DNA from: Streptacidiphilus fuscans
GTDB taxonomy: Bacteria; Actinomycetota; Actinomycetes; Streptomycetales; Streptomycetaceae
Direction of reading: 5' to 3'
NCBI RefSeq assembly: GCF_015690355.1
Contig: NZ_JADPRT010000019.1
Span: 124,001 to 188,000 of the forward strand
Length of the DNA stretch: 64,000 nucleotides
Shown: positions 50,479 to 59,527 of the stretch, in pieces
How positions within the stretch are numbered: position 1 is the first letter of the stretch
Layout: each line of letters begins with the position of its first letter
Made by a program: the position numbers and the translations under genes
The notes under the pieces: model-generated
What the model saw: only the letters and a program-made list of their open reading frames with translations
Databases searched by the model: none
Told to the model about the DNA's origin: nothing

Positions 50479-51954
50479 ATGGCTCCAACGACTGCCCCCG
50501 GTTCCGCAGGCTCCGCTCCACGGCGGACCGCACCGATCGTCCTCGCGTCCAACCGCGGCCCGGTCTCGTTCTCGGTCGGGGACGAAGGGACGCTGACCCC
50601 GCGCAGAGGCGGCGGCGGGCTGGTCTCCGGCCTGTCCGCGATCGGCACCGAGCAGGAGAGCGTCTGGGTCTGCGCGGCACTGTCCGACGGCGACCGTGCG
50701 GCAGCCCGGCAGGGCCTGACCGACCCGGACGTGCACATGCTGGACATAGACCCCGGCACCTTCACCCGGGCGTACAACGGCATCGCCAACTCGACCCTCT
50801 GGTTCGTCCACCACCTCCTCTACGACACGCCGACCAAGCCCGTCTTCGGCGCGAACTTCCGCCGCGAGTGGGCCTCCTACGAGGCGTACAACCGCGCCTT
50901 CGCGGACGCGCTGGCGGCCTGCGCCGAGCCCGGTGCGGCGGTACTGGTCCAGGACTACCACCTGTCACTGACACCACGGCTGCTGCGCGAGCTCCGACCC
51001 GACGTGCGGATCGGCCACTTCTCGCACACGCCCTGGGCCCCGCCGGACTACTACCGACTGCTACCGGACGACGTGGCCGCCGACGTGCTGCGCGGCATCC
51101 TCGGCGCGGACCGGGCAGGGTTTCTGACGGAGCGTTGGGCGCGGTCCTTCGCGGCCTGCTGCGAGGCGGTGCTGGGCGCCGAGGTCGGCGAGGTCGCCCC
51201 CGACGCGGACGGCCTGCTGAGCATCACCTACGAGGGCCGGACCACCGTGGTCGGCGTGCACCCGCTGGGCGCGGACGCGGGCTTCCTCCGCGAGCGCGCC
51301 CACCGCTCCGACGTGGACGCCCGGTTGGCCGCGCTGCGCGAGCAGGTCGGCGACCGGCGGACCGTGGTGCGGGTGGACCGCACCGAGCTGAGCAAGAACA
51401 TCGTCCGCGGCCTGCTCGCCTACCAGCACCTGCTGCGCACCCGCCCCGAGTGGCTCGACCGGGTCGTCCACATCGCCTTCGCCTACCCCTCCCGCCACGA
51501 CCTGCCGGAGTACCGCGAGTACACGGCGGCGGTGCTGCGGACCGCGCAGGAGATCAACGACGAGTTCGGGACGCCGAGTTGGCAACCGGTGATCCTGCAC
51601 GTCAACGACGACTTCCCGCGCTCGCTGGCCGCCTACCGGCTGGCGGACGTGGCGCTGGTCAACCCGATCAGGGACGGCATGAACCTGGTCGCCAAGGAGG
51701 TCCCGGTCGTCTCGGACCGGGGCGTGGCGCTGGTGCTCTCGCGCGAGGCGGGGGCCTTCGCCGAGCTGGGCGAGGACTCGCTCACGGTCAACCCGTACGA
51801 CGTCATCGCCACGGCGGACGCGCTCGCGGCGGCGCTGGTGATGCCGGAGGAGGAACGCGCCTCCCGCAGCAAGCGCCTGGCCGAGGCCGGCACGGCGCTT
51901 CCTCCCACGGAATGGTTTCTGCAGCAGCTCCGCGCCCTGACCGCGGGCCGCTGA
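50479..51954 (+). CDS. otsA: Trehalose-6-phosphate synthase
   Basis: A 491-residue GT20 enzyme making trehalose-6-phosphate from a nucleotide-glucose and glucose-6-phosphate. Seen: SNRGPVSF, QDYHLSLTP, GHFSHTPWAPPDYYRLLP, VRVDRTELSKNI (Arg and Lys that bind the diphosphate, in a form diverged from the usual R-L-D-Y-x-K-G), and the near-universal DGMNLVAKE. The divergence in the phosphate loop is seen in actinobacterial paralogs, so UDP versus other donors is open. otsB follows 19 nt later. The ATG at 50479 gives M-A-P-T-T-A-P. Confidence 0.9.
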   Translation: MAPTTAPGSAGSAPRRTAPIVLASNRGPVSFSVGDEGTLTPRRGGGGLVSGLSAIGTEQESVWVCAALSDGDRAAARQGLTDPDVHMLDIDPGTFTRAYNGIANSTLWFVHHLLYDTPTKPVFGANFRREWASYEAYNRAFADALAACAEPGAAVLVQDYHLSLTPRLLRELRPDVRIGHFSHTPWAPPDYYRLLPDDVAADVLRGILGADRAGFLTERWARSFAACCEAVLGAEVGEVAPDADGLLSITYEGRTTVVGVHPLGADAGFLRERAHRSDVDARLAALREQVGDRRTVVRVDRTELSKNIVRGLLAYQHLLRTRPEWLDRVVHIAFAYPSRHDLPEYREYTAAVLRTAQEINDEFGTPSWQPVILHVNDDFPRSLAAYRLADVALVNPIRDGMNLVAKEVPVVSDRGVALVLSREAGAFAELGEDSLTVNPYDVIATADALAAALVMPEEERASRSKRLAEAGTALPPTEWFLQQLRALTAGR

Positions 51955-51973
51955 CCCCGTTATGGTCGTAGCC

Positions 51974-52849
51974 ATGGGCATTCCCGAGCCGAGCACCCCC
52001 GCCGGAGCAGCCGGGCTCGCCGCGCTGCTCGCCGAACCACGTCGCGCCGTCGTCGCCCTCGACTTCGACGGCACGCTGGCGCCGATCGTGGCCGACCCCG
52101 ACCAGGCGCGCGCGCACCCGGACGCCGTCCCCGCGCTGGCGCGCCTCGCGCCGCTGGTCGACACGGTCGTGGTGGTCACCGGCAGACCGGCGGGCGTCGC
52201 CGTCCGGCACGGCGGCTTCGCCGGGGTTCCCGGGCTGGAGAACCTGACCGTGCTCGGCCACTACGGCGCGGAGCGCTGGGACGCGCGCAGCGGCGAGGTG
52301 CACGCGCCCGCCGTGCACCCGGGCATCGCGGCCGTCCGCGCCGAGCTTCCGGGCTTCCTGGACTCCGAAGGCGCCTGGCAGGGCGTCTGGATCGAGGACA
52401 AGGGCCGCGCCGTCGCCGTCCACACCCGTCGCGCCGACGACCCGGAGGCGGCCTTCGCCGCGCTCGACGCACCGCTGCACGAACTGGCCGCCCGGAACGG
52501 GCTGGTGGTCGAGCCGGGCCGGATGGTGCTGGAGCTGCGTCCGCCCGGCGTCGACAAGGGCGTCGCACTGACCGGCTTCCTCACCGAGCGCCGGGCCGGA
52601 TCCGTCCTGTACGCGGGCGACGACCTGGGCGACATCGCGGCCTTCGACGCCGTCGAGAAGCTCCGGGCCTCCGGCCTGCCGGGCGTCCTCGCCTACAGTG
52701 CGCCGACGACGGACGAACCGCCGTTGGCGGCGATCGCGGGGAGGGCCGACCTGGTCGTGCCGGGCCCGGCGGGCGTGGTCGCCCTGCTGGCCGCCCTGGC
52801 GGACAGGCTCGGCGGTACGGCTAGCGGCGCTGCCGCTTCTGCTCCCTGA
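51974..52849 (+). CDS. otsB: Trehalose-6-phosphate phosphatase
   Basis: A 291-residue HAD phosphatase with motif I ALDFDGTLAPIV, motif II VVVVTGRPAGV, and motif III-IV region VLYAGDDLGDIAAFDAV. The middle has a cap domain (about 100-200) typical of OtsB. It removes phosphate from trehalose-6-phosphate made by OtsA. The ATG at 51974 follows TATGGT by 7 nt, so it is likely initiated from a leaderless transcript; the ATG at 51962 lies inside that hexamer. The 3' end overlaps the convergent DUF3263 gene by 29 nt. Confidence 0.92.
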   Translation: MGIPEPSTPAGAAGLAALLAEPRRAVVALDFDGTLAPIVADPDQARAHPDAVPALARLAPLVDTVVVVTGRPAGVAVRHGGFAGVPGLENLTVLGHYGAERWDARSGEVHAPAVHPGIAAVRAELPGFLDSEGAWQGVWIEDKGRAVAVHTRRADDPEAAFAALDAPLHELAARNGLVVEPGRMVLELRPPGVDKGVALTGFLTERRAGSVLYAGDDLGDIAAFDAVEKLRASGLPGVLAYSAPTTDEPPLAAIAGRADLVVPGPAGVVALLAALADRLGGTASGAAASAP

Positions 52850-53051
52850 TCCGGCGCAGCCGGTTGACCAGCACCGGGTCGAAGGCCAGCGCGGCCTCGC
52901 GGTCCAGCAGGGAGTTGAGCAGCTGGGCGTAGCGGGTGGGCGAGTACCCGAGCTCCTCGCGGATCGCAGCGTCCCTGGCCCCACGGCTCCGCCAGGCGCG
53001 CGCCTCGAAGCGCAGCAGCGCCCGGTCGTGCTCGTCCAGCTCGTCGCCCAT
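52821..53051 (-). CDS. DUF3263 protein
   Basis: A 76-residue helical basic protein. RALLRFEARAWRSRGARDAA, EELGYSPTRYAQLLN and D-P-V-L-V-N-R-L-R-R-I-R form the DUF3263 signature, a helix-turn-helix-like actinobacterial family of unknown role. It overlaps otsB at the 3' end by 29 nt. A GGGGGAGGG sequence lies upstream of the ATG. Confidence 0.9.
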   Translation of the reverse strand: MGDELDEHDRALLRFEARAWRSRGARDAAIREELGYSPTRYAQLLNSLLDREAALAFDPVLVNRLRRIREQKRQRR

Positions 53052-53190
53052 CGCCCGCTGCCCTCCCCCTCGCGTCCGAGGTCCTGCCGCCCCTCACGTC
53101 GGGACGACCATACGACTTGTCATTCTGCCGCCTCCCTCTGACGCAGGTTGCTCCTCCCCCGGGCCACCCGCGCGGGCTACGGTCGGCGGC

Positions 53191-53535
53191 ATGACCAGTT
53201 TCGCCGTGCACATCCCCGACGCCGAGCTCGAACCGGACCCGCTCGACCCCAGCCAGATCGTCTCCGGCACCCCTGAGGTGTCCGGCAAGGTGCTGTGGGA
53301 GTCCGCGGACGGCAAGCAGATCCGCGGCATCTGGCAGATCACCCCGGGCGTCGTCACCGACACCGAGGCCGACGAACTCTTCGTCGTCGTCTCCGGCCGC
53401 GCCACCATCGCGGTCGCCGACGGCCCGACCTTCGACGTCGGCCCGGGCGACGCCTGCGTCCTGCGTGAGGGTGACGAGACCACCTGGACCGTGCACGAGA
53501 CGCTGCGCAAGGCGTACCACATCACCCTTCCGTAG
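53191..53535 (+). CDS. Cupin-domain protein
   Basis: A 114-residue cupin. GIWQITPGVVTDTEADELFVVV and V-G-P-G-D-A-C-V-L-R-E-G are its two conserved beta-barrel motifs, though the usual His residues of the metal site are mostly replaced (T-D-T-E for H-x-H). That suggests no metal or an altered site. The ATG at 53191 follows TACGGT by 7 nt, a likely leaderless start. It is followed by a bidirectional terminator shared with the ABC importer operon. Confidence 0.85.
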   Translation: MTSFAVHIPDAELEPDPLDPSQIVSGTPEVSGKVLWESADGKQIRGIWQITPGVVTDTEADELFVVVSGRATIAVADGPTFDVGPGDACVLREGDETTWTVHETLRKAYHITLP

Positions 53536-53548
53536 CCGACGAAACGTC

Positions 53549-53585
53549 AGAGGGGCGGCCGCGCACGATGCGCGACCGCCCCTCT
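53549..53585. terminator. Bidirectional terminator between cupin and ABC permease genes
   Basis: AGAGGGGCGG (53549-53558) pairs with CCGCCCCTCT (53576-53585), with GCGC pairs inside. It sits between convergent genes. Confidence 0.88.
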
Positions 53586-53609
53586 GCCTTTGCCCTGCGG
53601 CGCGGAGCG

Positions 53610-54494
53610 CTACTTCACCGCGCCCGCCGTCAGGCCGGAGGCGACCTTGCCCTCGATCAGGGCGAACAGGATGATCACCGGGATGGTGGCGATCACCGAG
53701 CCGGCGAAGAGGTGCTGCCAGTCCACGCTGTACTCGCCGACGAAATTGGAGATCTTGACGGTCAGCGTGCGCGGGCCGGCCTGGGTGGTCAGGGTGAGCG
53801 CGACGATGAACTCGTTCCAGGCCGCGATGAAGGTGAAGATCAGCGCCGTGACGATGCCGGGCGCGGCCAGCGGCATGATGACGCGGAACATCGCGCCGAT
53901 CCGGCTGCAGCCGTCGACGATCGCGGCCTCCTCGATCTCCTTGGGGATCGCGCTGAAGTACGCGTTCAGGATCCACACCGCGAAGGCCATGTTGAAGCCC
54001 GCGTTGACCAGGATCAGCGACCAGATCGAGTCGATCATGTTGAACTGGACGAACTGCTGGTAGATGCCGACGATCATCGCGGTCGGCTGGAACATCTGGG
54101 TGATCAGCACCAGCAGCAGGAAGATCCACTTGCCGCGGAAGTTGCGCCGGGCGGTGTAGTACGCGGCCGGGATCGCGACCAGCAGCACCAGCGCCGTCGC
54201 GCCGCCAGCGATCTCCAGGCTGGTGGCGAGGCTGCCGCCGAGGCCGGTGGACCAGATGTTGAGGAAGCTGGCCAGCGTCGGATGGGACGGCAGCAGGTTT
54301 CGGTCGTGGAGCTCGCTGCCCGGACGGACCGCGGTGACGACCATCTCCAGGTAGGGCAGCAGGAAGAAGAGCCCGATCAGGTACGCGCCGCCGGCCATGC
54401 AGACGGTGCGCAGCTTCGGCAGCCGACGCTGCGTGGCGGACTTGTTCGCCTTGCGGGCCGCGGAGGCCGGCGCGGGGGCGGTAACGGTCGTCAT
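53610..54494 (-). CDS. ABC sugar importer permease, MalG-type
   Basis: A 294-residue permease with six membrane helices. The EAA loop (E-I-E-E-A-A-I-V-D-G-C-S-R-I-G-A) is near residues 185-200. It starts with a short cytoplasmic tail before the first helix. It is the last gene of the operon SBP-MalF-MalG, with only one base between its ATG and the previous stop. No ATPase gene is present: in streptomycetes the shared MsiK ATPase serves such importers. The position beside nagK-nagA suggests aminosugar uptake. Confidence 0.92.
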   Translation of the reverse strand: MTTVTAPAPASAARKANKSATQRRLPKLRTVCMAGGAYLIGLFFLLPYLEMVVTAVRPGSELHDRNLLPSHPTLASFLNIWSTGLGGSLATSLEIAGGATALVLLVAIPAAYYTARRNFRGKWIFLLLVLITQMFQPTAMIVGIYQQFVQFNMIDSIWSLILVNAGFNMAFAVWILNAYFSAIPKEIEEAAIVDGCSRIGAMFRVIMPLAAPGIVTALIFTFIAAWNEFIVALTLTTQAGPRTLTVKISNFVGEYSVDWQHLFAGSVIATIPVIILFALIEGKVASGLTAGAVK

Positions 54495-54495
54495 G

Positions 54496-55491
54496 TCAGT
54501 CCTCCGCGGAGTTCCACTTGGACGCCCGCAGGAAGAGCAGGACGATCACGATGATGAAGCCGAAGTTGACCACCGACATCGCCGCGGCTTCGCCGATGCT
54601 GGTCTGCTGGGTGTTGAACATGAACAGCGTGCTGGTGGAGGTCTCGTTGCCGGGGCCGCCGCCCGTCATCTCGTAGATGATCGGGAAGGAGTTGAAGACG
54701 TTCATGATGTTGATCAGCGCGGCCACCAGCAGTGCCGGACGCAGCAGCGGCAGCGTGATCGACCAGTAGGTGCGCACCACCCCGGCGCCGTCGAGGCGGG
54801 CCGCCTCGTAGACGTCGTCCGGGATCGCCTGGAGTCCCGCCAGCAGCGCGTAGGTGGTGAACGGCACCGAGACGAAGACCGCGACGAAGATCTCCCAGCT
54901 GAACCCCGCGGTCTGGCTGGCAAGCCAGTTGACGCTGTTGTAGTTCTTCATGAAGCCCAGGTCGTGCAGCAGCACCAGGATGGTGCCGTTGCTCGGGTTG
55001 AGCATCCACTTGAAGACGATGGAGGTCATCACCACCGAGGCGGCCCACGGCGCGATCAGCGCCCAGCGGGCGACCCGGCGGCCGGGGAACTCCTGGTTGA
55101 ACAGCTGGGCGACACCGAGCGAGATCAGGATGGTCAGCGCGACCACCGTCACGACCCAGATGCCGGTGCGGATCATCACGCCGGGCAGGTCCTGCTCGGC
55201 GAAGAGCCGGGAGAAGTTCGACCAGCCCGCACCGCCCTGGTCGAAGCCCATGGAGTCGTACTTCTGACGTGCGGTCAGGAACATCGAGACCACCGGCCAG
55301 ATCACCACGAAGAGGATCAGCGCGGTGGCCGGGGCGATCCACGGCAGGGGCGCCAGTGCCCGCAGCACGCGGCGGCCCGCGCCGTACCGGGGGCCGGACG
55401 GCCGGGGGGCGTCATTGCTCCCAGGTGCCGACTCCAGCAGGCCGGCTCCGGCCGCCGAGTCCTGGGTCGATTGCGTCATGGTCTGCTCCAT
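54496..55491 (-). CDS. ABC sugar importer permease, MalF-type
   Basis: A 331-residue permease, six helices, with a longer N-terminal cytoplasmic region (about 45 residues) and an EAA loop DVYEAARLDGAGVVRTYWSI around 225-245. It forms the importer with the MalG-type permease next to it. The order matches the operon next to nagKA in S. coelicolor; the substrate (N-acetylglucosamine or chitooligosaccharides) is inference. Confidence 0.92.
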   Translation of the reverse strand: MEQTMTQSTQDSAAGAGLLESAPGSNDAPRPSGPRYGAGRRVLRALAPLPWIAPATALILFVVIWPVVSMFLTARQKYDSMGFDQGGAGWSNFSRLFAEQDLPGVMIRTGIWVVTVVALTILISLGVAQLFNQEFPGRRVARWALIAPWAASVVMTSIVFKWMLNPSNGTILVLLHDLGFMKNYNSVNWLASQTAGFSWEIFVAVFVSVPFTTYALLAGLQAIPDDVYEAARLDGAGVVRTYWSITLPLLRPALLVAALINIMNVFNSFPIIYEMTGGGPGNETSTSTLFMFNTQQTSIGEAAAMSVVNFGFIIVIVLLFLRASKWNSAED

Positions 55492-55587
55492 GGCATACGC
55501 GCCGACGGGCCGGCCGGCGGGGGTGACCCGCCGGCCGGCCGCCGACAGTGCGGACTACCGGGCGTCCTGAGTTCAGGACTGCCGGAC

Positions 55588-56853
55588 TTACTGGTTGCTG
55601 GTGGCGAAGTTCTGCAGGCCGTTCAGGACCGAGGCCGCGTTGTCGGAGGCGGCGGTGCCCAGGGTCTGCTTGAGCTTGGCCAGCACCGTGTTCCAGTTGG
55701 TGTTGGACGGGTAGACCACCGAGTTCGGGACGTTCTTGAGGAAGCCCGCCGCGACCGGGTCCTGGCCGGAGAGGGTCGCGGACGCCGAGGTGGTGGCCGG
55801 GAGCAGGTCGTACTCCTTGTCGAAGGAGATCTGGTTGGCGTCCGAGTAGACGTAGTCCAGGAACTCCTTGATCTGCGCGGCGTGGCCGCCCTGCTTGAAC
55901 GCGACGACGTCGTCGTGCACGCCCAGGGTCTGGGTCAGCGGAGCGGTCTTGCCGGGCATCGGGACGACGCCGTAGTCGGCGGTGGTCAGCTTGCCGGTCT
56001 TGACGATGTCCGGCAGCAGCGCGCCGGAGCCGCCGACCATGCCGACCTGGCCGGCCGAGAAGGCGTCCCACATCTGCTGGCGGTTGGTGCTCGCCGGGCC
56101 GGGCTCGGTGTCGCCGGCCTTGACCAGCTGGTTCATGAACTGGAAGGTCTGGATGTTGGCCGCGGAGTTGATGTCGTACTTGCCGGAGGAGTCGACGTAG
56201 CCGCCGCCGTTGCCCAGCATCCACAGGTAGGACTCACCCTGGGCCTCCTCGGGGCCCAGCGGCAGGCCGTAGCCGATGTTGCCGCCGCCCAGCGCCTTGA
56301 TCTTGGCGGCGTCGTTCTGGATGTCGGTCCAGGTCTGCGGCGGGGTGGCGATCTTCGCGGCGGCGAAGAGCTTCTTGTTGTAGAAGAGGCCGCGGGCGCT
56401 GGTGGTGAACGGGGCGCCGTAGGCGACGCCGTCGGTTCCGTCCTCCTGCTTGGCGAAGACCGGGATCAGGTTGCTGATCGTGCTGGACGACATCACGTCG
56501 GTCAGCGGGTAGAGCAGGCCGTCGGCCGCGAACTGCTGGGGCGCGTCGCCCTCGAGGATGTCCGGGTACTGCTTGTCCTGGATCATCGTGGCGACCTGGG
56601 CCCAGTTGGTCCAGGCGATGGTCTGCACGTGGACGGTGATGTCCGGGTGGGCCTTGTGGAACGCGTCCGCGAGGGTCTGCCAGTAGGTCTGGGTGCTGTT
56701 GGAGGTACCGGCGGTGCCATAGTCGGCGGCGAGCAGGTTGATGGTGGTCGAGCCACCGGAAGAACCCGAGCTGCCCGAGGAGGAGCTGCATGCCGACAGC
56801 GCCATGACCCCGGCGACACCGATTGCTGAGAGAGCGAGCAAACGACGCTTCAA
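55588..56853 (-). CDS. ABC sugar-binding lipoprotein
   Basis: A 421-residue class I extracytoplasmic binding protein. The signal has basic M-K-R-R-L-L, a hydrophobic helix and lipobox A-L-S-A-C-S (acylated Cys about 22), then a Ser/Gly linker. Features like GVAYGAPFTTSARGLFYNK and TDGVAYG match maltose-type binding proteins. It is the first gene of the importer operon. A dre-like DasR site lies 166-181 nt upstream of its ATG. Confidence 0.92.
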   Translation of the reverse strand: MKRRLLALSAIGVAGVMALSACSSSSGSSGSSGGSTTINLLAADYGTAGTSNSTQTYWQTLADAFHKAHPDITVHVQTIAWTNWAQVATMIQDKQYPDILEGDAPQQFAADGLLYPLTDVMSSSTISNLIPVFAKQEDGTDGVAYGAPFTTSARGLFYNKKLFAAAKIATPPQTWTDIQNDAAKIKALGGGNIGYGLPLGPEEAQGESYLWMLGNGGGYVDSSGKYDINSAANIQTFQFMNQLVKAGDTEPGPASTNRQQMWDAFSAGQVGMVGGSGALLPDIVKTGKLTTADYGVVPMPGKTAPLTQTLGVHDDVVAFKQGGHAAQIKEFLDYVYSDANQISFDKEYDLLPATTSASATLSGQDPVAAGFLKNVPNSVVYPSNTNWNTVLAKLKQTLGTAASDNAASVLNGLQNFATSNQ

Positions 56854-57018
56854 GAAAACCTACCGCCTTCGCAGATGCGAACCCGGTCCCTGCCGGGGTC
56901 GATTGTCAGTCCAGGTCCGGCAGTTGGGGGGCCGGCGGAGGTGGGGGTCACCGCCGGCCGGCCCGGGCTGCGCTGCCGCCGTCCCGGTGTGACGGCCAGT
57001 CTGGTCACGACCCGCGCA

Positions 57019-57034
57019 AGAGGTCTACACCATT
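57019..57034. promoter_or_regulatory. dre-like DasR site 1
   Basis: AGAGGTCTACACCATT matches 12 of 16 positions of the DasR consensus ACTGGTCTAGACCAGT. It is nearest the importer operon. Confidence 0.55.
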
Positions 57035-57140
57035 TACCGAAAAGCTGGGGTTCGTTGCGCCCTGTGCAACGGCAATTCGGAACATCACCGTGCAAAGCCG
57101 CCGATTTGCCGGGGCCTGCGGGTCACAATCGACTGGACCA

Positions 57141-57156
57141 CTTGGTCTAGACCAGC
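57141..57156. promoter_or_regulatory. dre-like DasR site 2
   Basis: CTTGGTCTAGACCAGC contains the full palindromic core TGGTCTAGACCA. It is the best match of the three. Confidence 0.8.
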
Positions 57157-57344
57157 TGTCCGAAGGGTGTTTTCGGGGACCGGCGGGGGCCTCCGGGGAG
57201 CTGCCGCGGAGCCGCTGCGGAACGGCCGGGATTTCCGTGGATCTCGACCGGATCCCGGACGGATCGGGCGGCGACGACGGCCCGATCACGCACATTCCGC
57301 GCAAAAGCCTCGGTACATTGGCCATGGACCAGACCAATCTGCAA

Positions 57345-57360
57345 ACTGGACTAGACCTCT
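57345..57360. promoter_or_regulatory. dre-like DasR site 3
   Basis: ACTGGACTAGACCTCT matches 13 of 16 consensus positions. It ends 29 nt before the nagK start. Confidence 0.7.
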
Positions 57361-57389
57361 GTGCGTTCCAGGAGGGAGACTGTCGCGTC

Positions 57390-58319
57390 GTGAAGCACGT
57401 CATCGCACTCGATGTCGGCGGGACCGGCATGAAGGCCGCGCTGGTCGCCCCCGACGGCACCCTGCTCCATGAGGCACGCCGCCCCACCGGCCGCGAGCAC
57501 GGCACGCCAGCCGTCGTGTCCGCGATCCTCGACTTCGCCGCCGAACTGCGCGACGAAGGCAGGCAGCGGTTCGGCGAGACCGCCGCCGCGGCCGGCGTCG
57601 TGGTGCCCGGCACCATCGACGAGGCGGAGGGGGTCGCCGTCTTCTCCGCCAACCTCGGCTGGCGCGACCTGCCGATGCGCAAGCTCCTCGGCGAGCGGCT
57701 CGGCATCCCGATCGCGCTCGGCCACGACGTCCGCACCGGAGCCCTGGCCGAGGGGCGGCTCGGCGCCGGGCGCGGCGTCTCGCGCTTCTTCTTCATCGCA
57801 CTCGGCACCGGCATCGCGGGCGGCATCGGCATCGACGGCCGGATCGAGTCCGGGGCCCACGGCAACGGCGGCGAGATCGGCCATGTCATGGTCCGGCCCG
57901 GCGGTCCGGCCTGCGGCTGCGGCGCCCACGGCTGCCTGGAGACGGTCGCCTCGGCCGGAGCGGTCTCCCGCGCCTGGGCGGCTGCCTCCGGCAACCCCGG
58001 GGCCACCGCCGCCGACTGCGCCACCGCCGTCGCGGCGGGCGACCCGCGCGCCGTCACCGTCTGGACCGACGCGCTGTCCGCGCTCGCCGACGGGATCGTG
58101 ATGGCGCACAGCCTGCTCGACACCGGAACCGTCATCATCGGCGGCGGCCTGGCCGAGGCAGGTGACACCTTGTTCGCACCACTGCGCGTCGCGGTCACGG
58201 AACGACTCTCGTTCCAGGTGCCGCCCGCGCTCGTACCGGCGATGCTCAAAGACACCGCCGCATGCCTGGGCGCGGGGCTCCTCGCCTGGGATCTGCTCTC
58301 ACTGGAGGTGACCGCGTGA
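57390..58319 (+). CDS. nagK: ROK-family aminosugar kinase
   Basis: A 309-residue ROK kinase. DVGGTGMKAALVAPDG is the ATP phosphate loop, E-I-G-H-V-M-V-R the sugar motif and C-G-C-G-A-H-G-C-L-E the zinc-binding ROK signature. Phosphorylation of N-acetylglucosamine is inferred from coupling to nagA (the stop overlaps the nagA GTG as GTGA), DasR-like sites and conserved neighbours. The GTG at 57390 has GGAGGG about 14 nt upstream, slightly far. Glucokinase activity cannot be excluded. Confidence 0.88.
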   Translation: MKHVIALDVGGTGMKAALVAPDGTLLHEARRPTGREHGTPAVVSAILDFAAELRDEGRQRFGETAAAAGVVVPGTIDEAEGVAVFSANLGWRDLPMRKLLGERLGIPIALGHDVRTGALAEGRLGAGRGVSRFFFIALGTGIAGGIGIDGRIESGAHGNGGEIGHVMVRPGGPACGCGAHGCLETVASAGAVSRAWAAASGNPGATAADCATAVAAGDPRAVTVWTDALSALADGIVMAHSLLDTGTVIIGGGLAEAGDTLFAPLRVAVTERLSFQVPPALVPAMLKDTAACLGAGLLAWDLLSLEVTA

Positions 58320-59509
58320 CCGACGCGGAGCGCACTGTGCTGGCCGGGGCCAGGCTCGTCCTGCCCACCGGCGTCGTCGAGAACGGGAAGATCGCGGTGG
58401 AGAACGGCCGGATCACCGAGATCGCGGCGCCGGTCACTCCCCCGGACGGTACAGCTCCCGCCCTCGACCTCACCGGCCTCACCGTGGTCCCGGGCTTCGT
58501 CGACATGCACGTCCACGGCGGCGGCGGCGCCTCCTACCACTCCGGTACCGCCGAGCAGATCATCACGGCCGCGCACACCCACCTCGCCCACGGCACCACC
58601 ACGACCGTGGCCTCGACCGTCACCGGCGAGATCGACGACCTGTGCCGGCAGGCCGGGCTGCTCAGCGAGTTGGTCGAGGACGGCGTGCTGGCCGGGATCC
58701 ACTTCGAGGGCCCGTTCATCTCGACCAACCGCTGCGGCGCGCACGACCCCGACCTGCTGCGCGACCCGGACCCCGCGGTGGTCCGCAAGCTGCTCGACGC
58801 CTCCCGGGGCGCGGCGCGGATGGTGACCCTGGCACCCGAGCTGGACGGCGGCATCGAGTCGATCCGGCTGCTCGTCGAGCGCGGCGTGATCGCCGCCATC
58901 GGCCACACCGACGCCGGCTACGACACCACCCTGGCGGGCGTCGCCGCGGGCGCCACGGTCGCCACGCACCTGTTCAACGCCATGCCCGCGGTGGGCCACC
59001 GCACGCCCGGCCCGATCGTGGCGCTGCTGGAGGACGAGCGGGTCACCGTCGAGCTGATCGGCGACGGCGTCCACCTGCACCCCTCCGTCGTCGACCTCGC
59101 CTTCCGCGGCGCGGGGGCGGAGCGGGTGGCGCTGGTCACCGACGCGATGGACGCGGCCGGCTTCGGCGACGGCGACTACATGCTCGGCCCGCTGGCCGTG
59201 AAGGTGCGCGAGGGCGTCGCCCGACTCGCCGAGGGCGGCTCGATCGCGGGCTCGACGCTGACGCTGGACGTGGCGTTCAAGCGCGCGGTGACGATCAACG
59301 GCCTGCCGCTGGAAACGGTCAGCCGGATGCTCTCGCTCAACCCGGCACGGCAGTTGGGCCTTTCCGACCGGATCGGCTCGCTGGAGGTCGGCAAGCGCGC
59401 GGACCTGGTGGTGCTGGACGAGCAGTACGAGGTGGTCGCCGTCATGCGCGACGGCGTCTGGGCGGTCGGCGCGGACAAGCTCACCGACCGCGTCCCGGTG
59501 GCGCGCTGA
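58316..59509 (+). CDS. nagA: N-acetylglucosamine-6-phosphate deacetylase
   Basis: A 397-residue amidohydrolase. Metal and substrate residues visible: VDMHVHGG, HFEGPF, GHTDAGYD, THLFNAMPAVGHR, VTDAMDAAG (catalytic Asp). The NARP-type end LSLNPARQLGL is also present. It deacetylates GlcNAc-6-phosphate to GlcN-6-phosphate in amino-sugar catabolism and cell-wall recycling. Overlaps nagK by 4 nt, with a GGAGG before the GTG. Followed by a terminator. Confidence 0.96.
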   Translation: MTDAERTVLAGARLVLPTGVVENGKIAVENGRITEIAAPVTPPDGTAPALDLTGLTVVPGFVDMHVHGGGGASYHSGTAEQIITAAHTHLAHGTTTTVASTVTGEIDDLCRQAGLLSELVEDGVLAGIHFEGPFISTNRCGAHDPDLLRDPDPAVVRKLLDASRGAARMVTLAPELDGGIESIRLLVERGVIAAIGHTDAGYDTTLAGVAAGATVATHLFNAMPAVGHRTPGPIVALLEDERVTVELIGDGVHLHPSVVDLAFRGAGAERVALVTDAMDAAGFGDGDYMLGPLAVKVREGVARLAEGGSIAGSTLTLDVAFKRAVTINGLPLETVSRMLSLNPARQLGLSDRIGSLEVGKRADLVVLDEQYEVVAVMRDGVWAVGADKLTDRVPVAR

Positions 59510-59527
59510 CGGAACGCCAGTGCATGA

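Larger units (their letters stand above)
56854..57389. promoter_or_regulatory. Divergent control region between importer operon and nagK
   Basis: This 536-bp gap between divergent operons contains three DasR (dre)-like sites and no supported gene. Its AT content is a little higher around 57040-57090. Confidence 0.75.
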
